A stretch of DNA of 37,470 nucleotides from the NCBI GenBank assembly GCA_009733575.1, contig ML769889.1, positions 1 through 37,470 on the forward strand. Direction: 5' to 3'. The notes beneath the pieces are model-generated. The model did not search any database. It was not told the origin of the DNA and saw nothing but the letters and a program-made list of their open reading frames with translations. The stretch's first letter is position 1, and the number at the start of each line of letters is the position of its first letter. Made by a program: the position numbers and the translations under genes. This document shows, piece after piece, positions 9,627 to 19,912 of the stretch. This DNA comes from Gymnopus androsaceus JB14. Lineage: Eukaryota; Basidiomycota; Agaricomycetes; Agaricales; Omphalotaceae.

Positions 9627-10269
9627 ATGGAATGTTCCACTGGCTTCCTACATCTTTCTGACGATTTAATCGTAGAGATTCTCAAGTATTCCTCATCGCG
9701 CTCGACACTTTTGTCAACTATCCTAGTTGCAAAATCAATCTATTATGTCTTTCAGATGTATCCAAAATCGATATTACGTTCATTGTACTATCACGTATTG
9801 GGCCCAACCTTTCCTCAAGCACTCGAGCTCTATCGTTACCGTACTTCCTTGAAAAATAAAGATGGTACATTTACGCAAGCACTGGAAACAGATATTCCCA
9901 TGACGGCACGCGAAAGAAAATCCATAAAAAGCATCGAGCGCCGTATAGTAACAAGGCTGGAAAATATGTTTAGTTTCATGTCAGTGGCAACTACTTGTTT
10001 TGCGCCGAAATTCATTTACAACTCATAATCTCATAGGCACATTGACCGTCCGTCGACTTGAACCCCCGGAATCAATACGATTCCGTCGTGCGGTATATCG
10101 CATAATGTTCTACAATTGCGACTTCCCCACGAACAAATATTCCTATGTCCAAGAGGTCGACCGAGATCCACAGAAGGAGATGGACGAGCTTCGCGAAGAA
10201 CGTTTGAAAAGAAAGGCATTCTTCTCTAAATTCTCTACACAAGAGTTATATACTGTATCTTCTTCCTGA
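9627..10269 (+). CDS. Short F-box-like protein, divergent partner (copy A)
   Basis: Starts MECSTGFLHLSDDLIVEILK, a degenerate F-box (LSDDLIVEILKYSSS) followed by LSTILVAKSI and a charged helix (TARERKSIKSIERRIV). A second open segment (RRLEPPESIRFRRAVYRIMF ... FSTQELYTVSSS) ends at 10269. Joining the two needs an intron near 9973-10036. The only donor that keeps frame is GTTTCA, while the better donor GTCAGT at 9980 would run into a stop. The gene may therefore be decaying. The first 70 residues match the truncated copy at 16517-16786. Further plausible exon fragments lie downstream to about 11040, so the original gene may have been longer. Confidence 0.45.
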
Positions 10270-11400
10270 AAAACCTGGCACGTTACAGCTTTCAGGACGA
10301 ATTCAGTGGTCCGACGCTCGACGGTAGGTGTCTGCACTCGATACTTGCTGCCCTAGAACTGGAACTTGACAGATATCACCTCTCTTGCTCTCGCTGCGGG
10401 GCCTGAGACGATTTTACGCTGTTATCGGTCTCGAAGCGACGACCCAATCAACGATGCAATCGAAGAGCTTGGTGACAAGTTAAAATACCATCCCCCTCTT
10501 GAAAGATTACCTCTCGTACCCACTTCTGCAAGTCCTTGAAGAACGTGAAGTAGGGCCACCGGCTCATGCTTCACTTTCTGGCATTCTATCTCGACTCGAG
10601 TGACTGGAGACAATGAATTACTATGCAAGTACTTTTCAACTTGAACCGTTTGCGTTCTAATGAGCATCTAACGCTGATACTAATACTTAGGCGCTCAATG
10701 TTATTAAGGACTGGGCTTTGATACCCATATGGACGCGAACGAGTGTGTTTTGTATACATGACACTAGTTAGTGCTACTAACTGTTTTTCAGCCTGGACTC
10801 CCCTTTCTGCAAGATATGGTGTCTGGTCCCGGTATTCTGTGAATCATCTTCGTTATTTCTTGTCAGGAACGCTTCGGGAAAATGGAAGTTGAATCGAGAT
10901 TTCTACGCAAAACGCTTGAAGCGCATTCGGACAAGGATTATCTGTCGAAAATCATGGATTATTTCTACGATTGTAACCTTAAACGGGGAGATTATGACAG
11001 CTGGACTAGAGATGTCTTCTCTGCACAGACCAATTCTTAGACGATCACCTCTGGATCTGGCTCCGCTACGTTAAAACTTCCGGTATCTTTTTTTTCTTCC
11101 TGCTCTTAGTAAACTTCTCATTCGTACTATTACAGCGAGCTCAATGAAGACTGCCCGTCTGTTCAAATTTTCGAGCTTGGACCTCGGAGTCTCCGCCTCA
11201 GTGCTCATTATAAAATTTAGGGATGGGTTTAATTGTGAGATTGAGGTTTCGGAATATCATAAAAAATTCAACGTGAGTTTTTATCTGCATTTAGTGGTCA
11301 CCACTGATGAGATTCACTATCCAGCATTTGTGCGAGCCTCAGCTAGGCTCATGGAATTTGGAAGTATAATCTGAATATCACGAACCTGGTTTCAATTCCA
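10270..11400 (+). other. Exon-like remnants downstream of the short F-box gene
   Basis: No long open frame is present. Several protein-like stretches occur in different frames: DDPINDAIEELGDKLKYHPP (about 10440-10500), then KDYLSYPLLQVLEEREVG (about 10500-10560), and KTLEAHSDKDYLSKIMDYFY (about 10905-10965, ending at a stop near 11040). Intron-like borders lie between some of them (GTAGGT near 10325, TTGACAG near 10372). Either this is the decayed 3' part of the gene starting at 9627 or a separate dead gene; I do not recognise the product. Confidence 0.35.
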
Positions 11401-11900
11401 TTTTCTCGCAAGTGTTTCTCCCTGTGGATCAAAGAACTTAGTCACATCTTTACAACAGTACTCGATATTTTTGTTTTACTGTACAACCTTTCTCGAAACC
11501 GCCTATTTTCAAACCCGTGTTCTTCGTCATCCACGTCAACTGTTATAGCTTTCCCAACCGAGCCTAGACTCAGAGACCCGAATCGCTTGAGCATCCCCGG
11601 CTCCGTCATTGTACCAATTCTATGCGCATGCGGCAGCAGCAGCGCCGCGATGGCGACTTGGAGGGAGGTGAGGCTATGAGCTGACTGTTTGTTTCATCAT
11701 TTTTTTTGAGATCTGTATCTGTTTCCGACGCTACGACTTTAGGCGTGGGCGCAAATGCTGAACGCAGGTTGCCCACAACACATCGGCGGGCTGTTTATTC
11801 ATTTTTGGAAAATGCTTTAGAAAATCAGGGGGAAGATGGCGCAGAATTTAGAGAAGTATATGGGACACAAACAACAACTTGGATACCCCAGAAAGTTCAT
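11401..11900. other. No gene seen
   Basis: I see no supported coding or RNA feature here. A GCAGCAGCAGCGCCGCGATGGCG patch sits near 11630 and a T-run near 11697-11707. The last ~100 bp are the upstream flank of the tRNA-Phe gene. Confidence 0.5.
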
Positions 11901-11999
11901 GGGGGTATAGCTCAGCTGGGAGAGCAGCAGACTGAAGTCGCGCTGAGGTGTATACTTGTTTCTTTCTGAAGGTCCCGCGTTCGATCCGCGGTACCCCCA
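11901..11999 (+). tRNA. trnF(GAA): tRNA-Phe (anticodon GAA) with a 26-nt intron
   Basis: The acceptor GGGGGTA pairs fully with TACCCCC, with discriminator A at 11999. The D-arm is GCTC/GAGC, the T-arm CCGCG-TTCGATC-CGCGG. The anticodon loop begins CTGAAG with anticodon GAA at 11934-11936. The variable region AGGTC and the flanks match eukaryotic tRNA-Phe. The intron (about 11938-11963) sits at the canonical position, after base 37. The anticodon stem GCAGA/TCTGA has one mismatch (27-43, G-A). TTTTT at 12023-12027 is a fitting RNA polymerase III terminator. Confidence 0.9.
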
Positions 12000-12535
12000 T
12001 AAATGAAATTTGCTTTGATCTCTTTTTGCAATCTTTTTGTTGAACAAACTATTAGGCATGATTCAACAACGTACATACCAATAATTTTTGAACCCTCCTT
12101 CCTTCCCAAATTATGCCGAGGTTGATATTGTCTTCCCTGCTTCTAGTAATATTTGACTGCTGACATTGAACATGACACTTGACACGACAAGATAGGACAA
12201 GAATTGGAATCCGGGACTCGTATCGCAGAGACAGTCACATTGGCCAATCATCTAGTGGCAGATCGACAAGCGGCCTGAAGGCTCGGCTGAAGATTCCAGG
12301 AACTCGGAGGATGGGCTGTGCGCCGTGCGCTCTAACGCCAAGAACTTGAAGGTCCGAGGTTTTTTCTTTCGTTCCTTCACCATCGGCCTACTATTCCTGC
12401 AGGCTTATTCTCCTCAGAAACCTTTCAAGGTCTGAACGTTCGATTTGGAATTGGAATTGGGCGAGAATACGAGATTGATTGGAGAGCAGATACAGGACGA
12501 ATTAACGACAACACTGAACACTAATACCATCCATA
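12000..12535. other. No gene seen; upstream region of the small membrane protein gene
   Basis: After the tRNA terminator I see no further RNA or coding feature. The segment 12240-12370 is GC-richer than its surroundings but gives no stable call. Confidence 0.45.
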
Positions 12536-13003
12536 ATGTCCTACGACGCCTCCCTTCTTGCTTCAGCGCCCAAGGCGACCAGGGAGATGGTCCAAGAAGG
12601 ATATAATCCCTATATCCTCGATGCACAAACTCAAGCGAGATCGAAATCGAGCCAGATAGCGCCCGCGGCTGTTGAAAATGGGGAAAACTCTCAGCCTCCG
12701 TCCAAAGAAGCCCATCTGAACACCCGAACAACGCCCAAGCTTCCCTTTTATCGTACTCGCACAGGGATAATCATAATATCTCTTGTTGCACTCGCTATAC
12801 TGGCTGCTATTATTGGAGGGGCTGTAGGCGGGACACGACACAGCTCACATGCAATCAATTCAGTCTCATCCTTATCCTCATCCTCATCATCCTCCTCCTC
12901 CTCCGCCACCGCCTCCTCGAATTCGAACGGAGCTCAAGGTGTTGGCGGTGGTACCAGTACTACAACTACTACAAGCGCAACTACCAGCGCGAGAGAAAAC
13001 TGA
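12536..13003 (+). CDS. Small single-pass membrane protein, function unknown
   Basis: A single 155-residue open frame. Residues about 1-70 are polar and cytosol-like. One strong transmembrane helix at about 77-99 (GIIIISLVALAILAAIIGGA) is bounded by Arg/Lys on the N-side, suggesting that the C-terminal part faces outside or the lumen. The C-terminus is a long Ser run, then Gly and Thr-rich (residues about 110-150), the kind of region that is usually heavily O-glycosylated. The layout (polar N-terminus, KLPFYRTRTGI-TM-GG, Ser/Thr tail) is common among small wall- or sensor-like proteins of mushrooms, but no family is recognised. The Ser run is encoded by a TCC/TCA microsatellite, so its length may vary between strains. 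Confidence 0.6.
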   Translation: MSYDASLLASAPKATREMVQEGYNPYILDAQTQARSKSSQIAPAAVENGENSQPPSKEAHLNTRTTPKLPFYRTRTGIIIISLVALAILAAIIGGAVGGTRHSSHAINSVSSLSSSSSSSSSSATASSNSNGAQGVGGGTSTTTTTSATTSAREN

Positions 13004-13967
13004 TAAACTTGGACTGAGGACCTTGTAGGCAAGTTGTATCTTTTTCTCTTCTATCTGTTTATTGCGTTTATTGACTCTACATCGTACAGGGCTTTCTTCA
13101 GATTGAGGAAAGAATCCGAATTCATCACACTCACCCGTCAACTCCATAATTTCTATCATCTTATCCTATTTTCCTATGTCTTATATGTATTCGTATCCAT
13201 CCCGTACCAGTTTCGAATCGATGCTTTATCGGAACCCAAGTACCCTTGCATCCTCGCCATCCTTGAATGTGTTACGTCAAATTTCAACACGACGTTTTCG
13301 TTCCAATTGCCCTTGCGCATTCGCTGAACGCGACGACAAAAGCGTCCGATAGGTAATAGTCTCCCTTTCAGCTCGTCATCTTCCTGCGCTCTATCTTTCT
13401 AACAGAGTATGGATGACTATCATTTTCACTCCTACCTCTGTGTTTGCTCGCCAGACCCGCTTCGTCTAAATTGTTCGAGTCGAGTCGTGCACATTAGCTC
13501 GTAAACTGAATCTTGGATATCTCTTTTTATTGGGAAAAAAAGTTCCTTTGATTGAAGTAGTGGCTCCCTCGTTCAAATCGTTGCTCACATACACCGGTTT
13601 TTATTCTTAGATTTTTAATCTTAGACTAATCCAACGTGCCTTGGACGATGCCCACTCCCACTCGGAGTCTTCGGGTCGGTTCTAGCTCCAAAATCGTAGT
13701 GCGCTGTAGTCTCTGAATCCATACAGTCAACGGAACATTCTCGGTAATGTATACATATTCAACTCTTCTTCAAGTTACATTTCTCATTTACTAAATCTCT
13801 TCTTCTTCGATTACAGAGCCATCATTCACCCTGCTTCCCGTCACATTCACAACCATCCATCCATCTATTAAAAAGGGGCTGGCATCATTCATCTGTTCAG
13901 CCAAGTCATTAATGTTGATACCTGGAGTTCTGGTTACCTTGAAGTTATGCGATGTCCTAGATGGAGA
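13004..13967. other. No gene seen
   Basis: AT- and pyrimidine-rich sequence without a supported coding frame. Open frames here are short and show no protein-like composition. Confidence 0.5.
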
Positions 13968-14085
13968 ACAATACGATCCAATGCTTAACGGAGACGTAGC
14001 CTTGGAATAACACCAGATCTAGTTGACAGCTACTAGGCGCTTAAGTATACAGGAGCGCAATGTGAACCTCTAAACTCAACGTTCC
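13968..14085 (+). repeat. Dispersed repeat with CTTAACGGAGACGTAG core (copy 1)
   Basis: CTTAACGGAGACGTAG-CTTG-AATAACA, then AGCTACTAG-CGCT-AAG and ACAGGAG recur at 19540-19655 in the same orientation. A third partial copy (CTTGACGGCGACGTAGTCATGG) lies near 19681. This copy directly precedes an F-box relic. Confidence 0.55.
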
Positions 14086-14094
14086 CTTGACGTC

Positions 14095-14430
14095 TGTCTA
14101 AGTGACGTCCCTCAATCTGCGCACGAATCTTGAGTTTTCTAGTAATCTGCCTCACCTGGGACACGCATCCTCGCTACTATCGATGAGATCCAGGTCTCCG
14201 CATATCCATTTATTGCAGGTGCACGATGATTTCGCATTTACCCGCCATGAAGATTTTTTTGAGGTCGGCTTTCCAGGTGTTTCCCGGCCTACCTGAACTG
14301 CAAGTTTCCATCTGGTGCTTGCCACACCGAATGTTCTGGAACCAGCGTTCAGCACTTGGACCATGCCGTGTAATAGACCTTCCTTCCTTCCATCTACCAT
14401 CACGAAACTCGAGCGACAAGTAATCATTTG
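14095..14430 (+). pseudogene. C-terminal relic of an F-box gene
   Basis: Read in the plus direction with frame changes, this gives RSRSPHIHLLQVHDDFAFTR and then SAFQVFPGLPELQVS. These align with LRSKFPHIRSLQFSESLEF and RWASQVFPSTRGLQVS near the end of the intact F-box protein encoded at 19913-21385. Only the last quarter of such a gene remains, and no start or F-box is seen. The relic is in the opposite orientation to the intact gene. Confidence 0.55.
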
Positions 14431-14587
14431 TTCAACTCGTATCCAAGTCTGTTCTGTCAAAACTCTGACATGTAATTTCGAATTTCAGAACGTACTAGAA
14501 GCTTGGTACAGTATTAGGAGTTTTTCGATAGTATGCCAAATACTAATAAGTATACGGTATTCGAGCACTTCAACAGTACTTATTCAA

Positions 14588-15433
14588 TCAATATTCGATA
14601 ATAGTACGATAATAATTAGACTTCGAAGTGCACTCTTCGGACTTGGCTTCATTACTCTTGGCTTCATTACTCGGATTTGAATACAACCCTAAGGAAACTA
14701 AATTGGCGAACTGTAAATTTCTGTGAGCATCATGAAGTAGAACAGAACAGCCTGGGTACTTACAATGCATCAAGCACACCTTGTCTTCGTAATTCTGGGT
14801 CTCTGTGAGCATAGTGGAGATCGTAGAGAGTATTAAAGTACTTACACCTTCCTCTAAACCTTCCACTTCGCGACGAGGTTCTTGGTCCTTGACATCTCCA
14901 TGATGGCTTATATAGCCATCGCACGCAATAGCATCCTCAATCGCTGTAAAAACACGATCCGAATGATCATCGCGCGAAGAATGCGAGAAAATATCCCAGA
15001 AAACAATGTCATTAGTGGTAAAACCCTGTCCCTTTTTCCATGTCAAGAGTCGCAAATTCACGTCCATATCTTCATGCAAAGCATCCAGATCCCTGTACGC
15101 ATGGCCTATTGTATGGATAGATTCTTGGCATTGGTCAACCTGGACTATATCCAGCTCAAACCCATAGATTTTCGCCAGTGGTGCAATGTGTGCTAGGAGA
15201 GTGTCATCTTCCTTGTCACTACGATAGTAAGAGTACCCATCGTTATGGAGCAAGAAAAGAGCTAATTCAGGAGCTTCGACGCCAGCCTGAAGCCTCTCGC
15301 GCCAGACTTTGAAGGTGTCTCTCAGTCCGGGAACAAGAGGTGATGTTCCTGCTAATGTTGAGAAGAGGCTTGCGGTCGGAGGCGCAATGAGATGGTATGT
15401 CAAGAAACAAACAGCTCGAATCTTGGGAACCAA
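14588..15433 (-). CDS. Hypothetical protein, 281 residues or slightly shorter if spliced
   Basis: The open frame runs from MVPKIRAVCFLTYHLIAPPT to TIIEY. The middle (VWRERLQAGVEAPELALFLL ... DIVQVDQCQESIHTIGHAYR ... WDIFSHSSRDDHSDRVFTAI) has normal globular composition; I do not recognise a family. Two intron-like segments lie near the 3' end: GTAAGT at 14845 with an acceptor ending at 14801 (45 nt, frame-neutral), and GTAAGT at 14763. Splicing the second would replace the repetitive C-terminus (SNEAKSNEAKSEE). A frame upstream of this start encodes a signal-peptide-like MQQSTIFLCTLPLSMLVSTT but in another register, so the true start is uncertain. Confidence 0.5.
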   Translation of the reverse strand: MVPKIRAVCFLTYHLIAPPTASLFSTLAGTSPLVPGLRDTFKVWRERLQAGVEAPELALFLLHNDGYSYYRSDKEDDTLLAHIAPLAKIYGFELDIVQVDQCQESIHTIGHAYRDLDALHEDMDVNLRLLTWKKGQGFTTNDIVFWDIFSHSSRDDHSDRVFTAIEDAIACDGYISHHGDVKDQEPRREVEGLEEGVSTLILSTISTMLTETQNYEDKVCLMHCKYPGCSVLLHDAHRNLQFANLVSLGLYSNPSNEAKSNEAKSEECTSKSNYYRTIIEY

Positions 15434-16516
15434 TTTCTACCGTCGTCGATACCAACATAGAAAGTGGCAAAGTGCATAGGAAAATAGTAGATTGTTGCAA
15501 GGGTTGTTGGCCACCGTGAATGTTTCCTTTAAGAAAGTCCCGTGTTTGACATCAAGAGTGATGCCAGAGGAGCGGTAGGAGTACAACAATTAGAGTGGCG
15601 AAATGGCGATTGGTGTGAGTTGGATTTTTGTGTACTGTGTTGCACACGTAAGTAATAGCTTTCGCAAGAACATTCCAGCCTTGCCTGATTTTTCCGAGAC
15701 ACCCCTCTCTCCTGTATCGTCAACGAATGTAGCTAGTGTGAAAACGAGGCTTGGATTCTCATCATCGAAAGTAGGTCTGCGGCGTTCTTGGATCAGTGGT
15801 GACTATCCCGGACCACTCAGGGTTCTGGAACTCGATCTGCGAAGTGATCGTTAGCCAGTAGCGCACCCCCAGCATAAGATGATCCTTACAGATGGAGAAA
15901 GGAACTCAATCGCCCCACGTCTAGCGACACCACGATATTCAAGCTCAGCCGTCGTCAACTGGAAAGCTCAAATCGCCAAACTTCGAGTTATTGAGCATGA
16001 TGCCAAGATAAGGCGGATTGAAGATAGAAGTCAGAGCAGCTGCCTGAGAGTTTTCGGTGCACAATGATTTGGTGAATCTCGAAGAGAGGTCTACGACGTA
16101 TTCATTAATAAACGGCCTTGTTACCGGTCAAGACGTACCCTTATATCACTGATCTTGGTTTTCGAAGGTTCAAGGCGAGCATATCCTGTTAAAGAGGACG
16201 AGAATATGTCCCATTCTTCAGCTAGCATTTCGTTTGTGAGGAGATCGGGGTCCATCATGATGTGAGAGTAAGTAGTTGTGGGCTTTCTGCAGCTCAAGAG
16301 TGGCGTTATTTATACCAAATAACAATGAAAATTTGTGGCCCGATAGCCATCCACTGTGCTATGTATAAGTAACAAAGAAACTTGATTCGAGGCCATCAAA
16401 GAGAAAAAGACAAAGACATGCGCAATGAGGAAAATTGAACATATTTAACTACTCACCTGAAGCTAAGCATCATCTTTCAACCTTGTCACGGCACACTCTA
16501 TAGATCTCCGTTCGTA
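15434..16516. other. No gene seen
   Basis: Short open frames only, none with a recognisable product or supporting splice pattern. The segment between 15600 and 16070 has protein-like patches in several frames and may be an old relic. Confidence 0.4.
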
Positions 16517-16786
16517 CTACGAGTACTGCGCTATCAGACTCCAGAGGGATACCTGTTCCCGGTCATTTTCCTCCCGAGAAGGAACGTAGCGATAAATTTC
16601 GAGAGTCAGAGCAAAGGTTGGGCCCAATACTTGATAGTACAATGAGCGTAATATCGATTTTGAATACATCTGAAAGATCGATTTTGCAACTAGGATAGTT
16701 GACAAAAGCGTCGAGCGCGAGGAATACTTGAGAATCTCTTCGATTGAATCGTCAGAAAGACGTAGGAAGCCAGTGGAACATTCCAC
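16517..16786 (-). pseudogene. Truncated short F-box-like gene, divergent partner (copy B)
   Basis: Starts MECSTGFLRLSDDSIEEILK and ends after 89 residues. The first 70 residues match the gene at 9627 (LSTILVAKSIFQMYSKSILR; the other copy has three extra residues YYV). Similarity fades after EIYRYVPSREEN, and a stop follows soon. It sits 351 bp from the F-box gene at 17138 and reads away from it, as in copy A. It is probably a truncated remnant, although a short product could still be made. Confidence 0.55.
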
Positions 16787-17137
16787 GGAAGAGAGAGGAA
16801 ATTCTGGTCACCGGTACTGGTCACCGGTACTGGTGGTCCGAGTCGAGAACTGAATAATTCTGATAATTCACTGAATACACTTGTCACGATCTGTCACGAT
16901 CTACAAGCAAATGACTATCGTTACTACGGCTCTTTGTCTTTGACGACAATACGCTAGAGTAAGGAGCCCTTGAAGCATCGTGTGTATTCTTGCCGATATT
17001 TCTTGTGTCTTTCAGACAATTTTCATCTTCCGGATTCCCTCAGGGACTTTAACCACTTTTTCTTTCAACCGTAAGTCGAACCCAAGCCGTATCATTTCTT
17101 TTTACTCAATAAAAACTATAGAATCCCTCCAACTCTT
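16787..17137. promoter_or_regulatory. Shared upstream region of divergent F-box genes, copy B
   Basis: Inverted counterpart of 9330-9626. The tandem 10-mer TGTCACGATC (16882-16891, 16892-16901) is kept. Specific to this copy is a tandem duplication of the 13-mer GGTCACCGGTACT near 16806-16831. Confidence 0.5.
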
Positions 17138-18742
17138 ATGGCGAACCTTTCAGGCGAACGGAGCTTCCGGTTACGAAGTAATCTGGACTTCGTGGCGCTG
17201 CGCAAAAAGCTGCGTTCTGAGCACGGTTCATCTGTACAAACCAAAGCAGAAATAGACATAATCGTCTCCGACGTTGAAAAAGACATCGAGGATTGCGACG
17301 CCGAAATCGACCGCCTACGGTCCCGCATTCTTGTTCTTCAGAATCAGCGTCGGCTATTGGAGAAATACAGAACTTATTCGCGCTCCCTCCGATCTCCCAT
17401 TCGGAAGATTCCGAACGAAATTGTCCTGCAAATCTTTGATTATGCTTGCGGTATGAACAAGCTCACCTCGAAGAAAGTTGGAGATATGCCTACCTTGACC
17501 ATTAGCAACGTGTGCTTTTGGTGGCGAAGTCTTGTAAAGGCATGTCCTCCACTATGGTCTCATATTCATCTCGAGATGCAATCAGTCCCTCCCAACAACT
17601 TTTCGATTTTGGATTTATACCTCGAATCTTCCCGACAATCCTCTCTCATCATTGAAATTACCGGAAAGCTTGAAGCGCTCAAGCCGCACCATGCAGCTGT
17701 GTGTGACGCTCTTGCTGGACATGTTAACAGTTGGCAGCAGCTCACAGTACGGGACTGGGAGGTTTATAAATTCCTGACATCATCCCAGAATCCTCGACAT
17801 TATCCGGCATTGCAGTCACTTATGCTTCCAGACTTAATCCTCTTCCCAGCTGGTCTAAAGGATTATAGGGATGCTCTGCAACTGCACAGGCTAACCCTTC
17901 TTTCCATGCCTTCCATGAATCTTGGTGAAATCCAATTTCCATGGAAGCAGCTCAGACTACTTGCCCTGGGGAAACATCCCAGTGGAATAAAAAACATTCT
18001 AGATGTGTGCGATAAACTGAAGGAGCTACGCTTTCGAGAAGATTTCGATGGATCCTACAAACTTTGTCTACCTCCCGCAATGGCCCCTGTACTGAAATAC
18101 TATCCTTGTCAGTATCTCAGACAGAATCTATCTGAGAGCTTGGCTGAAGTGGTCTTCTCATCGATGGCATGCCCTTCCTTGACCTCTTTGCTTCTTGAGG
18201 CCAGGACTAATTACCGGCGGCCATGGCCCAAGGAAGTACTACGCGCTTTCATATCTCGATCATCATTCAATCTTACCACTCTCTCTATCAAGTTTATCCC
18301 GCTTTCGGATGCCGACCTTATTGATTTACTCCATTCCCTCCCTTCACTCCTAGATCTCACCATAAATGACTCCAGGCTGCCTGCTATGTATACCACTGCT
18401 ACCACCCCCAGTCCCATTACTCCTTGGCTTATGCAAAGCCTACACGCCTGTCCCTCCCACGCCTCCTCGGTGTTGGTACAGAGACTACAAAGTCTCCATA
18501 TGACATCTAGCGGCTCCGACTTCAACGATGGGGACTTCATCGATATGGTGTCCTCGAGGTGGTTACCTGATAACCTCGAGACCAGTAATTTTTTGGATTC
18601 TGGAGTGGGTACGGTATGCTTGCGTTCAGTGGTGATGCATTTTAAGAATCGAGAGGTGGATGAGAACATTTATCGGCGACTGAGACATGTGGAAAAGGCG
18701 GGTATGAGGATCGTTGTTATTGGAACAAGTTCCCAGTGTTAG
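17138..18742 (+). CDS. F-box protein with leading coiled coil (copy B)
   Basis: A 534-residue open frame and close paralogue of 7743-9329. The order is the same: coiled coil at about 38-78 (VEKDIEDCDAEIDRLRSRIL), F-box at about 86-144 (SPIRKIPNEIVLQIFDYACG ... VCFWWRSLVKACPPLW), then leucine-rich substrate-side sequence. A few short insertions (for example SSQN near residue 212 and MY in the SRLPAMYTT region) and a longer C-terminus (GTSSQC) distinguish it. The stop codon of copy A falls where this copy reads Gln-Cys-stop. It is presumed to act in an SCF ubiquitin ligase through Skp1; the target is unknown. Confidence 0.88.
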   Translation: MANLSGERSFRLRSNLDFVALRKKLRSEHGSSVQTKAEIDIIVSDVEKDIEDCDAEIDRLRSRILVLQNQRRLLEKYRTYSRSLRSPIRKIPNEIVLQIFDYACGMNKLTSKKVGDMPTLTISNVCFWWRSLVKACPPLWSHIHLEMQSVPPNNFSILDLYLESSRQSSLIIEITGKLEALKPHHAAVCDALAGHVNSWQQLTVRDWEVYKFLTSSQNPRHYPALQSLMLPDLILFPAGLKDYRDALQLHRLTLLSMPSMNLGEIQFPWKQLRLLALGKHPSGIKNILDVCDKLKELRFREDFDGSYKLCLPPAMAPVLKYYPCQYLRQNLSESLAEVVFSSMACPSLTSLLLEARTNYRRPWPKEVLRAFISRSSFNLTTLSIKFIPLSDADLIDLLHSLPSLLDLTINDSRLPAMYTTATTPSPITPWLMQSLHACPSHASSVLVQRLQSLHMTSSGSDFNDGDFIDMVSSRWLPDNLETSNFLDSGVGTVCLRSVVMHFKNREVDENIYRRLRHVEKAGMRIVVIGTSSQC

Positions 18743-19149
18743 TACATACAGTACGTTATACTAATTATTCTCCAATTGCAAGTGGGCCGTTATTATCCAA
18801 CCCGAGCTCACTATAACCTGTAGCGCTACGCCAATAGTCAACAAGCTACTGAGTGTGAAACTAGCCTCTCAGACTTGGAAGGTACACAGTGAGTTGAACC
18901 GCGTCACCGGTGAACGAGAACGACAATGGATTATGGTTTTACTTTAGTGAACGGAGACGGAGGGACCAGCAGCGAATGAGTCGGTTTTGTATCCCGATTA
19001 CCAGTATCTGCCCAGGTCAAGGCCTTCGGAGCCCAATCCAAACGCGGAGGTCAACTAGAGTCAAGCGGAGTATTTCTCTAATGTCAGTGTCACAGATTCC
19101 GTCTCCCAAAGGTTAATACCTATTCAAGTGGAAGTATGTTGGGATATCG

Positions 19150-19480
19150 TGCTGCGTATGCATATTGGAGATGGATTCTAGGCCCTAGCTTCGATTAGGA
19201 GGTCATTGTCTATATAGCGGGAATGCGACTGTGCTAGACAACAGATTGAACACGCGGACTTTGGCTAAGAGCATGGAAAGGAGAAGAGGCAAGCTGGGAA
19301 GTAATGCGCTTCCGTTTCCTATGAGTCATAGCAAGGAGACCGATCGCTCGATGAATGTGGAGGTAAGTTTGAGACTCGTGTTTTTCAGCATTTCACTGAT
19401 CACAACGTTAATCTCGAGTTGCACGAGGCTCTCCTCTTTTCTGCTTGTGCTTCTGTCTTCCTTCCTCGGTTCTTCTCTAA
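19150..19480 (+). repeat. Duplicated gene fragment, copy 2
   Basis: Direct counterpart of 1-300. In this copy the shared frame stays open past ALPFP into MSHSKETDRSMNVE and then a GTAAGT donor, so it preserves the ancestral exon end better than copy 1. Confidence 0.6.
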
Positions 19481-19539
19481 CATGGATTTGCATGTGAACC
19501 TCCTTCGGCCCTTCGTCTCACTTGTGCTCGTGAGATGAG

Positions 19540-19655
19540 AATAATACTTAACGGAGACGTAGTCTTGAATAACATCAATCTACAATAGACCGGGATCGTC
19601 AAGCTACTAGCGCTCAAGCACACAGGAGAAGCGCAGATCTCAAAGCAGAGCTTGG
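19540..19655 (+). repeat. Dispersed repeat with CTTAACGGAGACGTAG core (copy 2)
   Basis: Same orientation as 13968-14085. A third, shorter copy follows about 130 bp downstream. Confidence 0.55.
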
Positions 19656-19912
19656 ACTTTGAAGAGATGGACTGTGAGACTTGACGGCGACGTAGTCATG
19701 GCAGAATAAACGCATAAATATATTGCTCATACTGTAAGTATACACACTTTACTATCACTGATTAAATTAAACTTAGACCTGGATCGTCGAGATTTGTGAT
19801 GTGGGCCAGCGGCTGTTCAAAGCAGATCTGAACAGTAAAAAATCATCAGAACGATGGATTAATAAGTATAATATAATTGGTTCGTACTCACCGCGAGTCA
19901 GACTCGAGTTTG

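Larger units (their letters stand above)
7725..9850 (-). repeat. Inverted duplication, left arm
   Basis: This arm (F-box gene, shared promoter and start of the partner gene) is repeated in opposite orientation at 16590-18760, with about 6.7 kb between the arms. Similarity runs through coding and non-coding parts, ending near TTCC-AGTGTTAGTA after the F-box stop and near the YRY codons of the partner gene. Confidence 0.8.
16590..18760 (+). repeat. Inverted duplication, right arm
   Basis: Partner of 7725-9850 in opposite orientation. Confidence 0.8.
18743..19912. other. Intergenic region with two dispersed repeats, no intact gene
   Basis: Contains the second copy of the gene fragment found at 1-300 (about 19150-19480) and repeats of the CTTAACGGAGACGTAG type (19540-19655, and a partial one near 19681). 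No complete coding frame is supported. Confidence 0.55.

Noticed and set aside
12240..12370. Possible second tRNA or small RNA after the tRNA-Phe gene
   Set aside because: No A/B box pair and no foldable cloverleaf could be found.
12861..12912. TCC/TCA microsatellite
   Set aside because: It encodes the Ser run of the small membrane protein and needs no separate explanation.
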